This document shows, one piece after another, positions 23,801 through 36,000 of a stretch of DNA of 64,000 bases (positions are counted from its first letter, which is position 1; every line of letters starts with the position of its first letter). Below the pieces are notes generated by a model, which worked only from the letters and a program-made list of their open reading frames with translations, was not told the DNA's origin and did not search any database. Position numbers and translations under genes: made by a program. Where the stretch lies: positions 9,309,284 through 9,373,283 of the forward strand of contig NC_090712.1 in NCBI RefSeq assembly GCF_040954835.1, given 5' to 3'. Source of the DNA: Lepisosteus oculatus. Its lineage: Eukaryota > Chordata > Actinopteri > Semionotiformes > Lepisosteidae.

Positions 23801-23936
23801 AGGTTTGTTCCAAGCTGAAAAGAGAAGAAAAGAAACAGCATTTTGGCTGTGGAGTCTTCTTCAGGTGTGCGGTGTGAAGGCTTCACAGCCAAAACATTTC
23901 ATTTCTTTTCTTCTCTTTTCAGCATGGAATAAACCT
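23801..23936. repeat. Foldback repeat, near-perfect 136-bp hairpin
   Basis: The left arm (from AGGTTTGTTCC at 23801) and the right arm (ending GGAATAAACCT at 23936) are reverse complements over about 60 bases with a few mismatches. Shared blocks are GCTGAAAAGAGAAGAAAAGAAA and GGCTGTGGAG/GGCTGTGAAG. The loop is about 16 bases. Similar sequence continues to about 23980 (GCATGCTGACGCAGC), so the hairpin may be one end of a larger dispersed element. The family is unknown to me. Confidence 0.8.
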
Positions 23937-25275
23937 TTACTTGTTCTTTTGCAGCCTACGCATGCTGACGCAGCAAATTAATTAACCTGGTGCTTTTTTT
24001 TCCCCATCTTCCTACAGTACCTTGTGCTCATATGTGGTTTAATGCATCTATGAGTGCCACAGCAGGCAGGAGTTCAGAGCACATGAAAAAGTGAGCCATC
24101 TTCCTGTATTTAAACAAGCAGTCAGTCTACAGTGTCTATCAGCATATTGATGTCTGCCGTCTTTCTCAGATCAAGTCAACTTAAATATCCTCTACTAACA
24201 GAGGGCTCTAAAGAGTCTCACCCTGTCCATTATTAATTTACACTACTCCCATCAAATATGTTTCAAGGTGTAAAAGTAACAGACTCTGGAATTTTTTTCA
24301 TCCCTACTGCTGCTCAAACAATGTCATATAATTCTTTTAGCTCCGATAACTCTATTATTCTATCTTCTTTGTTGGCAATGTTTCCTGTCCTTGTTGTATT
24401 TTTACTGCTCCGCAAAACAAATTTCCCCCGCATGAAGCTCGAATCGAATTCTTGTAAAAGAACAAAAGGCAGCACGACCCACTGCCATTGTCGCATCATA
24501 ACAACAGTCCTCGGTGGGTGTAAGCTGCGGAGAGTATCCCCAGGGCTACAGTGCAACTAACTGCTGAACAGCCTCTTTCTCTGGCCTGGGCCCCACAGTT
24601 GGAACTGGAGAGGGGAGTGTGCCTTGGTGTAATGTTTCCACACATCTCTCAGGTTGCACTCTGTCCTGTCCAATAAATCTATGGTAATATACCAGCTCCA
24701 AAGAATAAGGACCATCTACTTAGCAACAGACTGTGTTAGCATCAAATTTTCCCAGACGAGGTTCATATGTGTCTCGAGATATTTTAGTTGGTTGCATGGG
24801 GGGGACTCTATTACTCACTTCCATGCACATGCTGTCTCCTAGCTTCTAGCACAGAGACAGTGCATGTAGAACAGTCCTTCAGCATGGGTAATGGTTGATA
24901 ATCCAGTTCATTTTTAACAGTGCTCCTCCACCATTTTGAGTCAGGGAGCCAGATTTGACAACGAATATGTCTGAAAGTCCTGTTGAGCTTCAGAATGCAC
25001 AATCAAATCATTGAGTTTTTGGGGCAGTCTGACCTGTACAGTACTTGTTTCACTGCAGAAATCCTGTTACATACTGCCACCCTGTGGGGGAGATTGGACA
25101 ATATTTTTGTATTCTTTTCACCCTATTTAATTCAAAGGGTGACTACCAAATGAAACAAGAATATGATCTATATTCGGTTCACTGCTTTCATGTTAAGATT
25201 TGCCGTCCACAAAAGAAGAACAAGAAAAGGATGTAATATTGGAAAGAGCAGAAACATTTACTTTTGCTCCTAATG

Positions 25276-25307
25276 CTGTTGCACAAATTGATCTTTATGT
25301 GCAACAG
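25276..25307. repeat. Perfect 10-bp inverted repeat
   Basis: CTGTTGCACA at 25276-25285 is exactly complementary to TGTGCAACAG at 25298-25307, with a 12-base loop. No function is evident. Confidence 0.6.
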
Positions 25308-26519
25308 ACTATCCATACTGACAGAAACAGGAACCCCCTTTCAAATGTAGAGACATTCAGACTGGCAGGTGCTGCATAGTTCTCTCGAGGAGAACAAGAT
25401 GGAGCTCCTCGCCTTCTCTGGACAGAGCACTCCTCAGATTTCAGTCCTGCAGAAGAGAAACTGTTCTGTCCCTTACACAACCTCCACTGATTGAAATCCT
25501 ACTAGAAGACACGGTAAGCAAAACCATGCAAAAACGTAGGCCAATTTGCAGCGGACTAAATGTCTTTTGGTGGGAATTACAAATAGTTTGGCAAATACAT
25601 TATTATATTGAGCCACTTATGGCAGTGATATTTAAATACAAGACTATAGGTCAGCTAGCCATACCTTCTAGAGGTTTTGATTGCTTTACACAAAAATAAA
25701 GCAGTCTGCATTTTTTTCTCAATTTTCTTGCTTTATGGCAGCCACCCTTTCACAAATGTTGTGTAATGAAGCTGTTTGTTTACATACAATAATTATGTCA
25801 AACTAAACACTAAACTGATACACATACACTGTTCCAGAGGTGCCTCGGCTCAGACTTGAGGAACTCTGAGACTTTCCAGACATATCCATAGAAACAACTT
25901 TGAAATGGGCTTATCTAAACACAAGTGAATGTAAAGTCAATACCTGCACAATCCTATGTTATTTTGGTGTTTTTTTTTTCAACGTTTTAAAGTGGGTGTC
26001 TTTGTTGAGAGAGTTTTCCTTGACAGAATGTCTTGAAAACCCTTTGCCCAACTATATTAAACCTACATTTATTGAAGCTGGTTCTGAGAACCAAAGACAT
26101 ATTCCAGGGGCTCACCAGATACAGATCAGAAAACACTTCATTTAAAGTCTAAGACTCAGTTATCACTTTTACTTTAATTGCAATGGCTTAGTCTACAAGG
26201 GAACTAGGGTACCTACAGGTTTTGGTTTTTCATGTTACACGAAGATGATAACGCTAATAAAAACAATCTAAATTAAGAGTTCCGAAACTGGAGGTTTGAA
26301 ACAGTTATTTAATCATTGGAAGTTAGTACTCCTAAGATGAAATCCCTGTGCAATTCGTTATATTAAACAATAGTAACTGAATTTAAGTTCCAGTGGATTT
26401 CACGCCACCTTTTAATATTTCATTGTTAATACCAACGGCTTGAAATAAGACATCTTTGATTTTGAACAGGAGGGCTCGGTTGTCAAACAAGCCTTCTTCC
26501 AAGGCTCACCAAACAGAAG

Positions 26520-27190
26520 GATTTGGGAACCACGGCGTGCCCTCCGCTCGCTCTGACACTGGAAGAGGCAGGCCCGGCCCCCGCCCCCGCCCCCGCGCGG
26601 TGCATTGTGGGCACGGTGCCGGCTGTCGCCTTGTTGTTGTCTGATGACTGTGATGGTGGACAGGGGGGTTTGCGGAGTTTGGAGCTGCTGTGTTTCATAC
26701 GACAGGTACCCGTACGAGAGTTTACTATCTGGTTAAGCAGGCTCTGAGCGTAATTCTGCGCCAGTGGCAAGCGGTGCTGGAATACATGAAGGCTGTCAGA
26801 CGCCAGTCCCTCTCCAGTGGTCTCGGCAGCGGAGGCTTTACTACGTGTAAATACAGGAATATCCAGCTGGCAGGAAGCTAGGCCTCAGCCAGGTGTACTG
26901 TACTGTACCTGGGCGGGTTGTGCTTGAGCGGATTGTATGAATGGAGCTCGGCGTCTAACATGTCCGGAGAGAGAGCGATCCCCCTGCGAGGAGGGGAACG
27001 GGGCTGGCCGAGCCACAGCCTGTCGCAAAGTCGTGGCGACGCGACAGTGATGGAGCCCCCAGTTCCTTCAGTATTTTGTGATTTAGTTTGGGACTCGAGT
27101 GCACGGGTACGGGTCGCCGGTAGCGGCGAGGGGTTTCTCAGTTCGGCTTGTGTACGCGGCTGGCGAAATATCCAGAGCACCAGATGGCAA
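26520..27190 (+). promoter_or_regulatory. CpG-rich island, likely vps54 promoter and first exon
   Basis: The segment is rich in C+G and CpG compared with both flanks. It has tandem GC boxes (CCCCCGCCCC type) at about 26575-26600 followed by GCATTGTGGGCACGG. It lies 3 kb upstream of the first vps54 coding exon, in the right place for the promoter and a non-coding exon 1. Possible donors are CAG|GTACCC near 26705 and CAA|GTAAGC near 27234; I cannot choose between them. No TATA box is obvious. Confidence 0.55.
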
Positions 27191-29886
27191 ACGTTTTATG
27201 GAAAATGAAACGTTTTCTCGGCTTTTTTTAGCAAGTAAGCTCTCATAAAGCAGTAGTAACCTGTTCAGAGAGATATATCTGCGTGTTCAGACAAATCAGG
27301 TTATTTTTCCATCAAGGTGTAAATATTTCAGACTTTCACGACGTGTGCTACAGCACCACAAGCGGAGGTGCAGGTTTTTTAATTGAATATTGATACAGTC
27401 ATTTGCAAACTATAAATGGATTCTAAACCTAAAAGAAGTACTGGAATTATGCTGTAGATCACATTCACATTATTTTATATGCGATCTTTTTTTGTGTGTG
27501 TGCTTACTCTGCTGGTCAGCGGTGTCCCTGTATCAGAGATGATGTGTGAGCCACATTAGGTTATGACTTATACTGCATGTTTAACTGCAGTCTTTAATGT
27601 TTAGTAAGCAGTAATTGTGTCCGAGAGTGGTTATAAGGATACCCCGCCTTCTCTGTGTATAGACCTTTACCTTTCTATAGAGAATTTGAATATTATGCTT
27701 GGTCTGGGTGTCATTATAGGTGCAACATTCGAAAGATTACAAATGGTGATACAGTACCATTGGATAGAAGGGTTCCTGGATATGATAACTGAGTAGTTAA
27801 ATAGGGATGTGAAAATTAAAGCAGGTCTGTGGAGCTAGTTGGACCAAACCATGACAGACCTAGGTTTCAGACGAGATGTGCATTTCCTTATTTTGTACTT
27901 GCTCTTAGTAGGCCAGCCCTTCATGTCCCACTCAGACTCTTTTCTCTACACATGCTCAGAAAATCTGCTAAAAAAAGCAACAAAAACCGTTGCCTTCCAA
28001 GAATTTTGTTCTTTTAATTCTTGATAAAATGGAAGGGAGTTTCCGATGACAAATTACAAGAGCATAGTATTCTGAACTTCTGTCTCAATCACTCCACCAC
28101 CTCCTACCTGCCACCTACCAGAAAACCACTACCTTTTCTCACAGATCTTACTCCTGCCTTAAAACAGAAGAGGTCAAGATTCAATTCTCATTAGTGCTGT
28201 TGTTAGTACAACTAATGTGCCTGTTCTAGAATTGTATCCATCTCTAGTATTATGATGCTTAGTTCTTTTTTTAACAAAAAACAATTAATTGAAAAAAGTA
28301 TTTTGTTGTACAATTTGAAACGGGTCTAATTTTTTGGATGGCCTTTGATGCAGTTAAACATATGTACTGTGCACTTAATCATACTTTACTACTAATACTA
28401 TCTGAAAGCCTGAGTGATGTTTCAGTTCAGAATGTTACAGTACAAATTCAATTGGGTTTTTGCAGCATTCCTGAATTTGCTTTTTACTACATTGGTGGTG
28501 GTTTTTCGGTGCAGTCTTGCACAAGACAGCAGAGAATACAGAGCTGCTTCTGTAGGAGATATCTTTACTAATACCATACATTTATATTATTTGGAAAGTG
28601 GCATAATAATTGTAAATATACATTTACTGTAATTGTAGTTAACTTTTTGTTATACAATATTAACATCACAGCATGAAGGAAAGGGAGTATTAACATATGA
28701 ATGATGAGTGATGTGATAGAGACCTCTCCGTTCTATATGATTGGGGAAAAAGAGAAGTGTTGTCTTATAAGAATTTCAGGGAGGTCTTTTTGAATATTTT
28801 CCTAACAACCTTATAGTTACCTTTTGTGGAAAACAAATCATTCTGGGAACTGTCAAATATTTTCACAATATTTTATATTTGTTAGCGCCTTACCAGTTTA
28901 TGATGTGAAATCAGATGGAGATGTCGTAAGTTGATTTGGTAGATAGTTTTCATCACCTCAGAGCCGTGATCTAGCTTCTTAGCTAGGTACTACTGAAAAC
29001 AACCTCAACACTAAATCTACTAACATGTGTGCTGGCTGGCTGAAGAGGAGAGATATTGATACCTACTAATCATTCTGCCAAAGCAGTATGGAAGCACTCT
29101 TGGATTACTCTTGTGCTTTTGGTGGATCTTATTAGTTATTTTTGTATTGTTTATTGGCCTAGCAGACACTCTCATCCAGGCAGCTTGCATTGCATACAAT
29201 GTTTACATTACGTATGTATTTTTAAAATGAATTGCCTGCATATAATTTAATATTCAGGCTAAATAGATATTTTCTGTCTGTGCATTTTTATGTAGAGTGG
29301 TGCCATTCTGATAACATTACTTAAATAATCAGTGTGTTTATTTAAAAAGTAATGTTTATTTAAAATGTGACCTTGAAACAACTTTCATGTTTGCTTTTGC
29401 TTTTTAGTTTTGATCTTTTGGAAGACTGTGGTCCGTTCCAGTCTCCGTGGAAGTGTTAAAATGAAAGTAGAGAACAAGCCCATACATTGCACACTCATGT
29501 GACAACAGTTGCACTTTCACTTCTGTCTTATTATAACTTCTGTACCAATGAGGAAAAAACAGTCCAAATTCTTGGATGTGTCAATTTATATATAATTGAG
29601 AGTTTTTGGAATTCAGCATCACAAACATGTAAGCAAATTTATTTTACTATGTTGTTAAACAGAGAATTCAAGGGGCTAAGTGAGAACTTTTTCATATTGT
29701 CGTTGTTCAAAGTTAGAGACAATACATTAAGCAGGCACCAAAGAGTTTTTTGTTCATGATGTTAAACCACATTATAAGCCCGGGGTGTTTCTGTTATGAG
29801 CACTGTTATGTTAATTTTTGTCTTTCAGTTTGGTGTTTTACAGATTGAGTGGAACTGCTTAACATCTTATTGGTCTCTTGTTACAG
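27191..29886 (+). other. Presumed vps54 5' UTR intron
   Basis: AT-rich sequence between the CpG-rich island and the first coding exon. It contains a short dispersed-repeat-like segment near 29149-29215 (CCTAGCAGACACTCTCATCC). No coding exon is recognised. Confidence 0.5.
29149..29215 (+). repeat. Short dispersed fish repeat fragment
   Basis: TTGGCCTAGCAGACACTCTC followed by ATCCAGGCAGCTTGCATTGC resembles a short repeat seen many times in fish genomes (a TTTATCCAAGGCGACTTACA-like core). The fragment is diverged and its class is uncertain. Confidence 0.35.
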
Positions 29887-29916
29887 CTCGCCTCCTTCCT
29901 GAGGTGTCCTTATGCA
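29887..29916 (+). other. vps54: vps54 5' UTR part of first coding exon
   Basis: The acceptor CTTGTTACAG ends at 29886. Thirty bases of leader precede the start. An out-of-frame ATG at 29912 lies five bases before the real start at 29917 but has C at -3, a weak context. The real start is GCAATGG with G at -3 and +4. Confidence 0.6.
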
Positions 29917-30055
29917 ATGGCTTCAAGCCACAGTTCCTCACCAGTGCCTCATTCCAGCAGCAGTGATGGTGTCTTTAAGAAAGAGAGGGACTCTTCTGCA
30001 AAACACTATAAGCTTGTCCGGTCACTACCCGATGTTTGTCCAAAGGAGCCCACAG
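29917..30055 (+). CDS. vps54: vps54 coding exon 1
   Basis: Residues 1-46 plus one base. It begins MASSHSSSPVP and ends SLPDVCPKEPT. Donor ACAG|GTAGGA, phase 1. Confidence 0.95.
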
Positions 30056-33000
30056 GTAGGATAGCAGATATCAATGGATATGTTCAAGCTGGGGCATTGT
30101 CATGTGTAATTACTTTGTTCTTATACTGTGTTATCAGTTCATATAATGTGTTCTTTTTGTATTCAAACCTTTGATTTAGAATAAAGATCACCAATTAAAC
30201 ACCATCATTGTATGTAAACATTGTGTGTTAAGAGACTCTTAGCCAAAGTAATTACTCAGTTACCTTCTATGCATCCCATAAAAAATGCTTTTGAATATAT
30301 TTTGCACTGATGAGATGGGGGCTCACCTTGTCTCGATCTGGACTTTATATCAGTGCTGTCAGCACCCTTCCAAGGCTGATCCACTTTCGGAATTTTTTTT
30401 TCCTTCCCCATGTGACTTTACAGGGGGTGTGCGCAGCGTCTGTGATGGCCCATCTGTTGTAGCTGATCAACACAGGTGGACTGTTTATAACTCAAAAGTC
30501 AATCTTCCGGCGGCATTAAATGATCCGCGGCTGGCTAAAAGGGAATCGGACTTCTTCACAAAAACATGGGGTCTGGACTTCGTGGAAACTGAAGTTATGC
30601 CTTCCTTCTACCTCCCAAATATCACAAAGGAACACTTTGCATCCTACCTTCAAGAGACCACGCAGGTATTCTCCAGTGTTAATGCAGTTAGACAGGCTGC
30701 TGATGAGTACTTAATGCTCCTTTCCATAAAATAGTGTGGCAGCATAATGTCAGAGTTTGAAGAAGTTTGAATACTTTGGTTCTTATCCTCATACAATATT
30801 GGCAACGTTTTTTACAGTAATGCTGCAGTGCAGAACTTTTAAGATTAAAATTGTAGGAGTGTGGAAATGTATAGATATCAGGAAGAAATGTGCTATCTAT
30901 GATTTTTTTAAATCCATTTGCAAATACCACTGTGCTTTATTTTTTAACAGTTTCTATATTTATCACAAACTATCAACAAATGTAAACGTTATTAAATGTT
31001 TTGCTTTCTAAGCGAGAAAAAATCCATGAAAAATGCAAGAATATCTGTCCAACCAAGGATGAACTTGGCGCAGTCTCCAATCTTACAAATAACCATGGTA
31101 TGATGGCATTTTACTCTTCTCCCTACTCCTGTCACTTTCAATCTAATCGTCTTTAGAGTAGGAGAATATGCGTGTACTTGTAAAGCTTGAAAATTGTTTA
31201 TTTTTGTATTACATTTTTTTTACAGATAAGTCCAGGACAGACCTAGAGCAAGTACCCAAGGTAAGAAATGACTGTACAGCACTTTGTGACCATAGAGTTC
31301 TGTCGAATAATGTATTCAAGGTAAAGGGTGTTGCCCATGAATTAATTCTCTTATGTTATTTAAACTCGACAGATTTTCTTGAAGCCAGACTTTGCCCTGG
31401 ATGACCCCTCAACGTTTAATGCGGTTTTACCTTGGTCACATTTCAGTGGTGCAGGGGGAAAGGGTAGCCGTGATGTAGCCTCCTCACGGTTACTTCAAGA
31501 GAAGGTGAACTTATGACTTTCACTTGGAGGGCTTAGTTAAAGGCATGGTTGACCCTGTAGTTCCCTGAACTGGTATCTTTTTTTGGGTCTTAATGATTCT
31601 CATGATCTGTCATGTGCCCCTTGTCATTTCTAAATTCTTTTAGAAATGCATCATTTGTAAATTATTTTTCTTTTTTTTTAAATCTGTACTACTTCAATAC
31701 ATAAAAGTGAATAACCAAAGATTGTTTTACCCACCTGTAATACATATATCCACAGTGCTGATACTGGATGTGATGGCATGCAGAATGTTATATTTTCATA
31801 GCAAGTAAACGATGCTTTAGTCATTTCACACATCAAGGCTGTTTGATTTGAAAAACCTGCTTGTTTGTCTTCTAGTTGAGCCACTACCTGGATGTGGTGG
31901 AGGTGAATATTGCACACCAGATCTCCTTACGCTCCGAAGCCTTCTTCCACGCAATGACCTCTCAGCATGAGCTGCAGGACTACCTCAGGAAAACCTCCCA
32001 GGCTGTTAAAGTGCTGCGGGAGAAAACGGCTCAGATCGACAAGGTCATGTGTGAGGGGTCCCTGCACATACTGAGACAGGCGCTGACGCGCAACAACTGC
32101 GTCAAGCTTTACAACAAGATGAAGCTTATGGCCACTGTGCACCAGACTCAGCCCACTGTGCAGCTATTGCTCTCCACCTCGGAGTTTGTGGGGGCTCTGG
32201 AGCTGATTGCAACCACGCAGGAGGTGCTGCAGCAGGAGCTCCAGGGTATTCACAGCTTCAGGTTGGTGGGCCATGCTAACAGTTCCCAAACTTTTTGCTC
32301 CCAAATCATTTTCATTTCTTAAAGCTGGGGTTGTACATTGAATTCTTTTCTCAGAGATTTCATTAAAAATATTAGTCATTTTTAAATGTGTGGGAGTTGG
32401 AAAAGTAGTCGTCCACAAAATTAACTCTGTACGAAGATTTGTAGTTCATTGTATGACACTGAATTTAGTCTCTGGGCTAATTCATATGTTTTTACACTAA
32501 ATAAAGAATGTGAGAATGTTGTCATTGTGAATTTAGTGAAAAATAATGAAGGTTAGATATTGGTTTACAAAAAAAGACACAGATTTACAAAGCTGTGAAG
32601 TAGTGAAACCCCTTGATAGTTTTAGATATTACATTTTAAATATAATATCTTCTTACTGCCTGGGCTGTGGAACAAATTGCTGACACAGTTTGGTGGATTC
32701 TCCTTTCCTGCAATGTCAGATCAGTAATGGATCCTTTTTACAAAATATCTTACCTTCTTGAAACTTTTTTTAGTGGTAATTGGCACTCAGTTCAGCTGTA
32801 TGAAAGCTGTACATATTACAGCCACATGGTGGCAGTATGAGGTGTAATCTCTGAAGCATTTTCAGAGGATGAGGCAGGACATCGCAGGCATGCTAATGTT
32901 TTCTGTCCAGATGTTTTTTCAGAGGTAATAAAAATCATTCAGAATGCAGTAAGTGTACTTAATGCTGAAAAGAAGATTCATTGCCATCTAGGATTACATG

Positions 33001-36000
33001 TGCAAACAAGGCTAATTCGCTTTGGCTTGTGAACTTAAAAACTTTTCCAGTCTCTATAACCACCCTCATATTGCTGAGACTTTTCCTTTCTTTTTTCTAG
33101 AATAAAGTATTTTTTATATTGCATAGAAGCTGTTGAGTGGGTCATACCATAACACTGTTGCATTATTGTTATGCATTAAATTAAATTTTCATGCTACAGG
33201 CATCTAGGCTCCCAGCTCTGTGAACTGGAAAAGCTAATAGATAAGATGATGATAGCTGATTTCACCACCTATGCGAGAAGTGACCTCAACAGACCACTCG
33301 AAGATGAAGGTCAAGTGTTGGAAAAGGTATGAGGACAGCATTGTCTTTTTCTTCCTCCATCATCTTAAGGAGAATGAAATAAAAAGAAGGAGAGTTCAGC
33401 TTTTAGGGATCTGCTTTCATTTAAGATTCGATTTAATATTTGAGATTTTAATAAAGCCCTAACCATGATGGTAAGTTAATTTTTATGGTTTTTGCAAACA
33501 CTTTTTATTTGTCCTTTAAAGGATAGGCTTGAGTCTTTGGTGTTTGGACTACTGAGGCAGAGAAAACTTGATTTCTTAGAGATCTACAGTGAAGAAATGA
33601 TTATTGCTGCAAAGAACACTGTTAAACAGGTGGGTAATATAGATGGCAAATTTGAATAAATTTAGTGTGCAACCAAGGCCATTTCTGGTGTGGTTCTGAA
33701 TCATACCATGGAATTTAAGCATTCTGGAATAGGCATAGTAATTATTAATGACAGATACTGTAAAAGCAAGTTTTTGCTCTTGTACTTATAAATCCTAATA
33801 TATGGTTAATCACCCATTAAGTACTTATTTACTTAATGCCCTATGCCACAGCAATGAAAATATTAATACATATTACATTTTTTTTTGCGCACCTGTAATA
33901 TTTTATGTAGTTTCAATAAAAATTGATTTTATCTATATACCTAATGGTAGGACTCTATACTCTTGTGTGTAGTGCTTATACTTGAGTGTGGTTGTTACTT
34001 ATTATATCTTGCTGAAGATTTTATTGTAAGGATGATAAACTACTTGTGGTCTCAGAGGTATTGAGCGATGCGGTAATACACAGAATTATTTCTCATAACC
34101 ATGCTCTTGCTAATTACTTTTATTAATGTAATTTAATTTGTACTTTGAAATATTTTCTCCCACAGTGTGTTGTCAGCACAGTATCACAAATTGAAGAAAT
34201 AGACACAGAAGTTGTTGTAAAGTGAGTAAACGTACTTGAAAGCAAAAAAACATTAAAGACAATGTTTATCAGATGATAGGAAAATAGATTTTGTATCTCA
34301 GAGTTTACACTGATACTCATTTTAAAATAGAGGTCTTTGAGATGTATAAGTGGTTATGCTCTCATGACAATGACTATCTTAATTATTTTAGCATGTTAAG
34401 CTAAAGACTGTTTAGAGCTAGAACCTGCAGTTTCTTTACTATCTCTTCCAATATGAATTTTAAGTTAAAATGTTACTTCTATGCAGCATAGGTCTAGTAA
34501 AAAATAAATTCAGACTACATTATTCCCAGTTTCTGTTTTACATTACTTTAAAGAAGTGTATAAATTAATTGTGACTTTCAAGAGGTCCATAAGTGAATAG
34601 TGACTTTCATGTCAGAGCGCATATCCTAAATTTCTCATATTTCTTTTGCTTTGCATTTAAAAGGCTTGCAGATCAGATGAGGCTGATGACTTTTCCACAG
34701 TGGTTTGAGCTTCTGAAATACATATTTGCCAACTTTATACTTTTTCTGAAAAGAATAAAGGTAGGGTGACTTTAATATTCATGAAAAGTGATACATTGTG
34801 ACATATATGAAAATAAATTATTAATTCTCCCTTCTTTTATTTTGTCCCGCTAGGCAACGTTAAGTGTCATCAGAAATGTTGTCCTCAAAGTATTAGATGG
34901 GAACCAGAAGAGCAGGCTGTCTGACTGCACTTTGGCAGAGGGAAACCCAGGAAAAAATTTCTCTAAGGACCCGGAAGTTGCTTACCTGACTTATGAAGGC
35001 AGGTTTATAAGCGATGCTTTCGCTGAAGTGGAGCAGCCCAGCACTGGAGTTGACACCAAGAACCAAAGGACTTCCTGCCTTCGGAATGAGCTGTGCGGTA
35101 GTGACTCTGCTTCAGAGCAGGAGTGCACCACAGAGTCCTCTTCCAGCAGGGAAAAAACATCCTCCTCAGTTACTGCGGGTGGAGTGGAGATACCGTACGT
35201 TCATCGCCACTCTAGATAGACTCTAGAACCGCGTTTATGCCATAATGGCTATACAACATCTTGCCTTTGCAATACCATGAAATGAATGTCAATTTTTATA
35301 TATTAAAAATAACAGTTCTGCACATAGTCCACCTTAGGAAATCTAAATGCTGCTCTTCAGCTTTTACTTCTTTGAGTGATTACTTTAATGTTTTATTCCC
35401 ATACTGAAAGCAGCTTGGGCAGCACAGTGACATAGTAGTTAGTGCTTCTATGTCACAGCAGGGAGGTCTTGGGTTCCCTTCCAGTCTCCGATATTTATGT
35501 GTATAAATTTTGCAGTTCTCCCCTTGTTTGTGTGGGTCTTACACAAACACAGTGCACCAGTTTCAGTCATTCACTGAAGACTTTAGGTCTTCTCAATGAG
35601 ATATGTAAAAATTCTATACTTATGTTAGTTCTTAGTCTCAGTCAGAAGTGTCCTTTGAATAACTGTTTTGAACCAACTACTGTATACAAACATCATGATA
35701 GTATTAACTTGATAGTAGTAACTTCTCTTTCATGTAACATAATGTAAATGTGTGTTTGGTTGTTGGTACTTGAAAAGGCAGGGACAGCAGGGTTTTTTGT
35801 TTTTGCATGCACTGTTTATTGTATTTGTCTTTTTTTCAAGGGTAAACGAGGACATGATGTTGACAGACCTTGAACTCGGCCGAGTGGCCAATAATATTCA
35901 GGAGCTGCTGTACAACGCCTCTGATGTGTGCCACGACCGCTGTGTCAAGTTCCTCATGGCTAGAGCAAAGGTGAGCTTAAACAGATGGATACTTATCAGA

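Larger units (their letters stand above)
23201..26519. other. Intergenic region peli1-vps54
   Basis: No exon is recognised. It contains the foldback repeat at 23801-23936, a 10-bp inverted repeat at 25276-25307, and scattered short open frames without protein-like content. The composition is AT-rich up to the CpG-rich island that follows. Confidence 0.55.
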
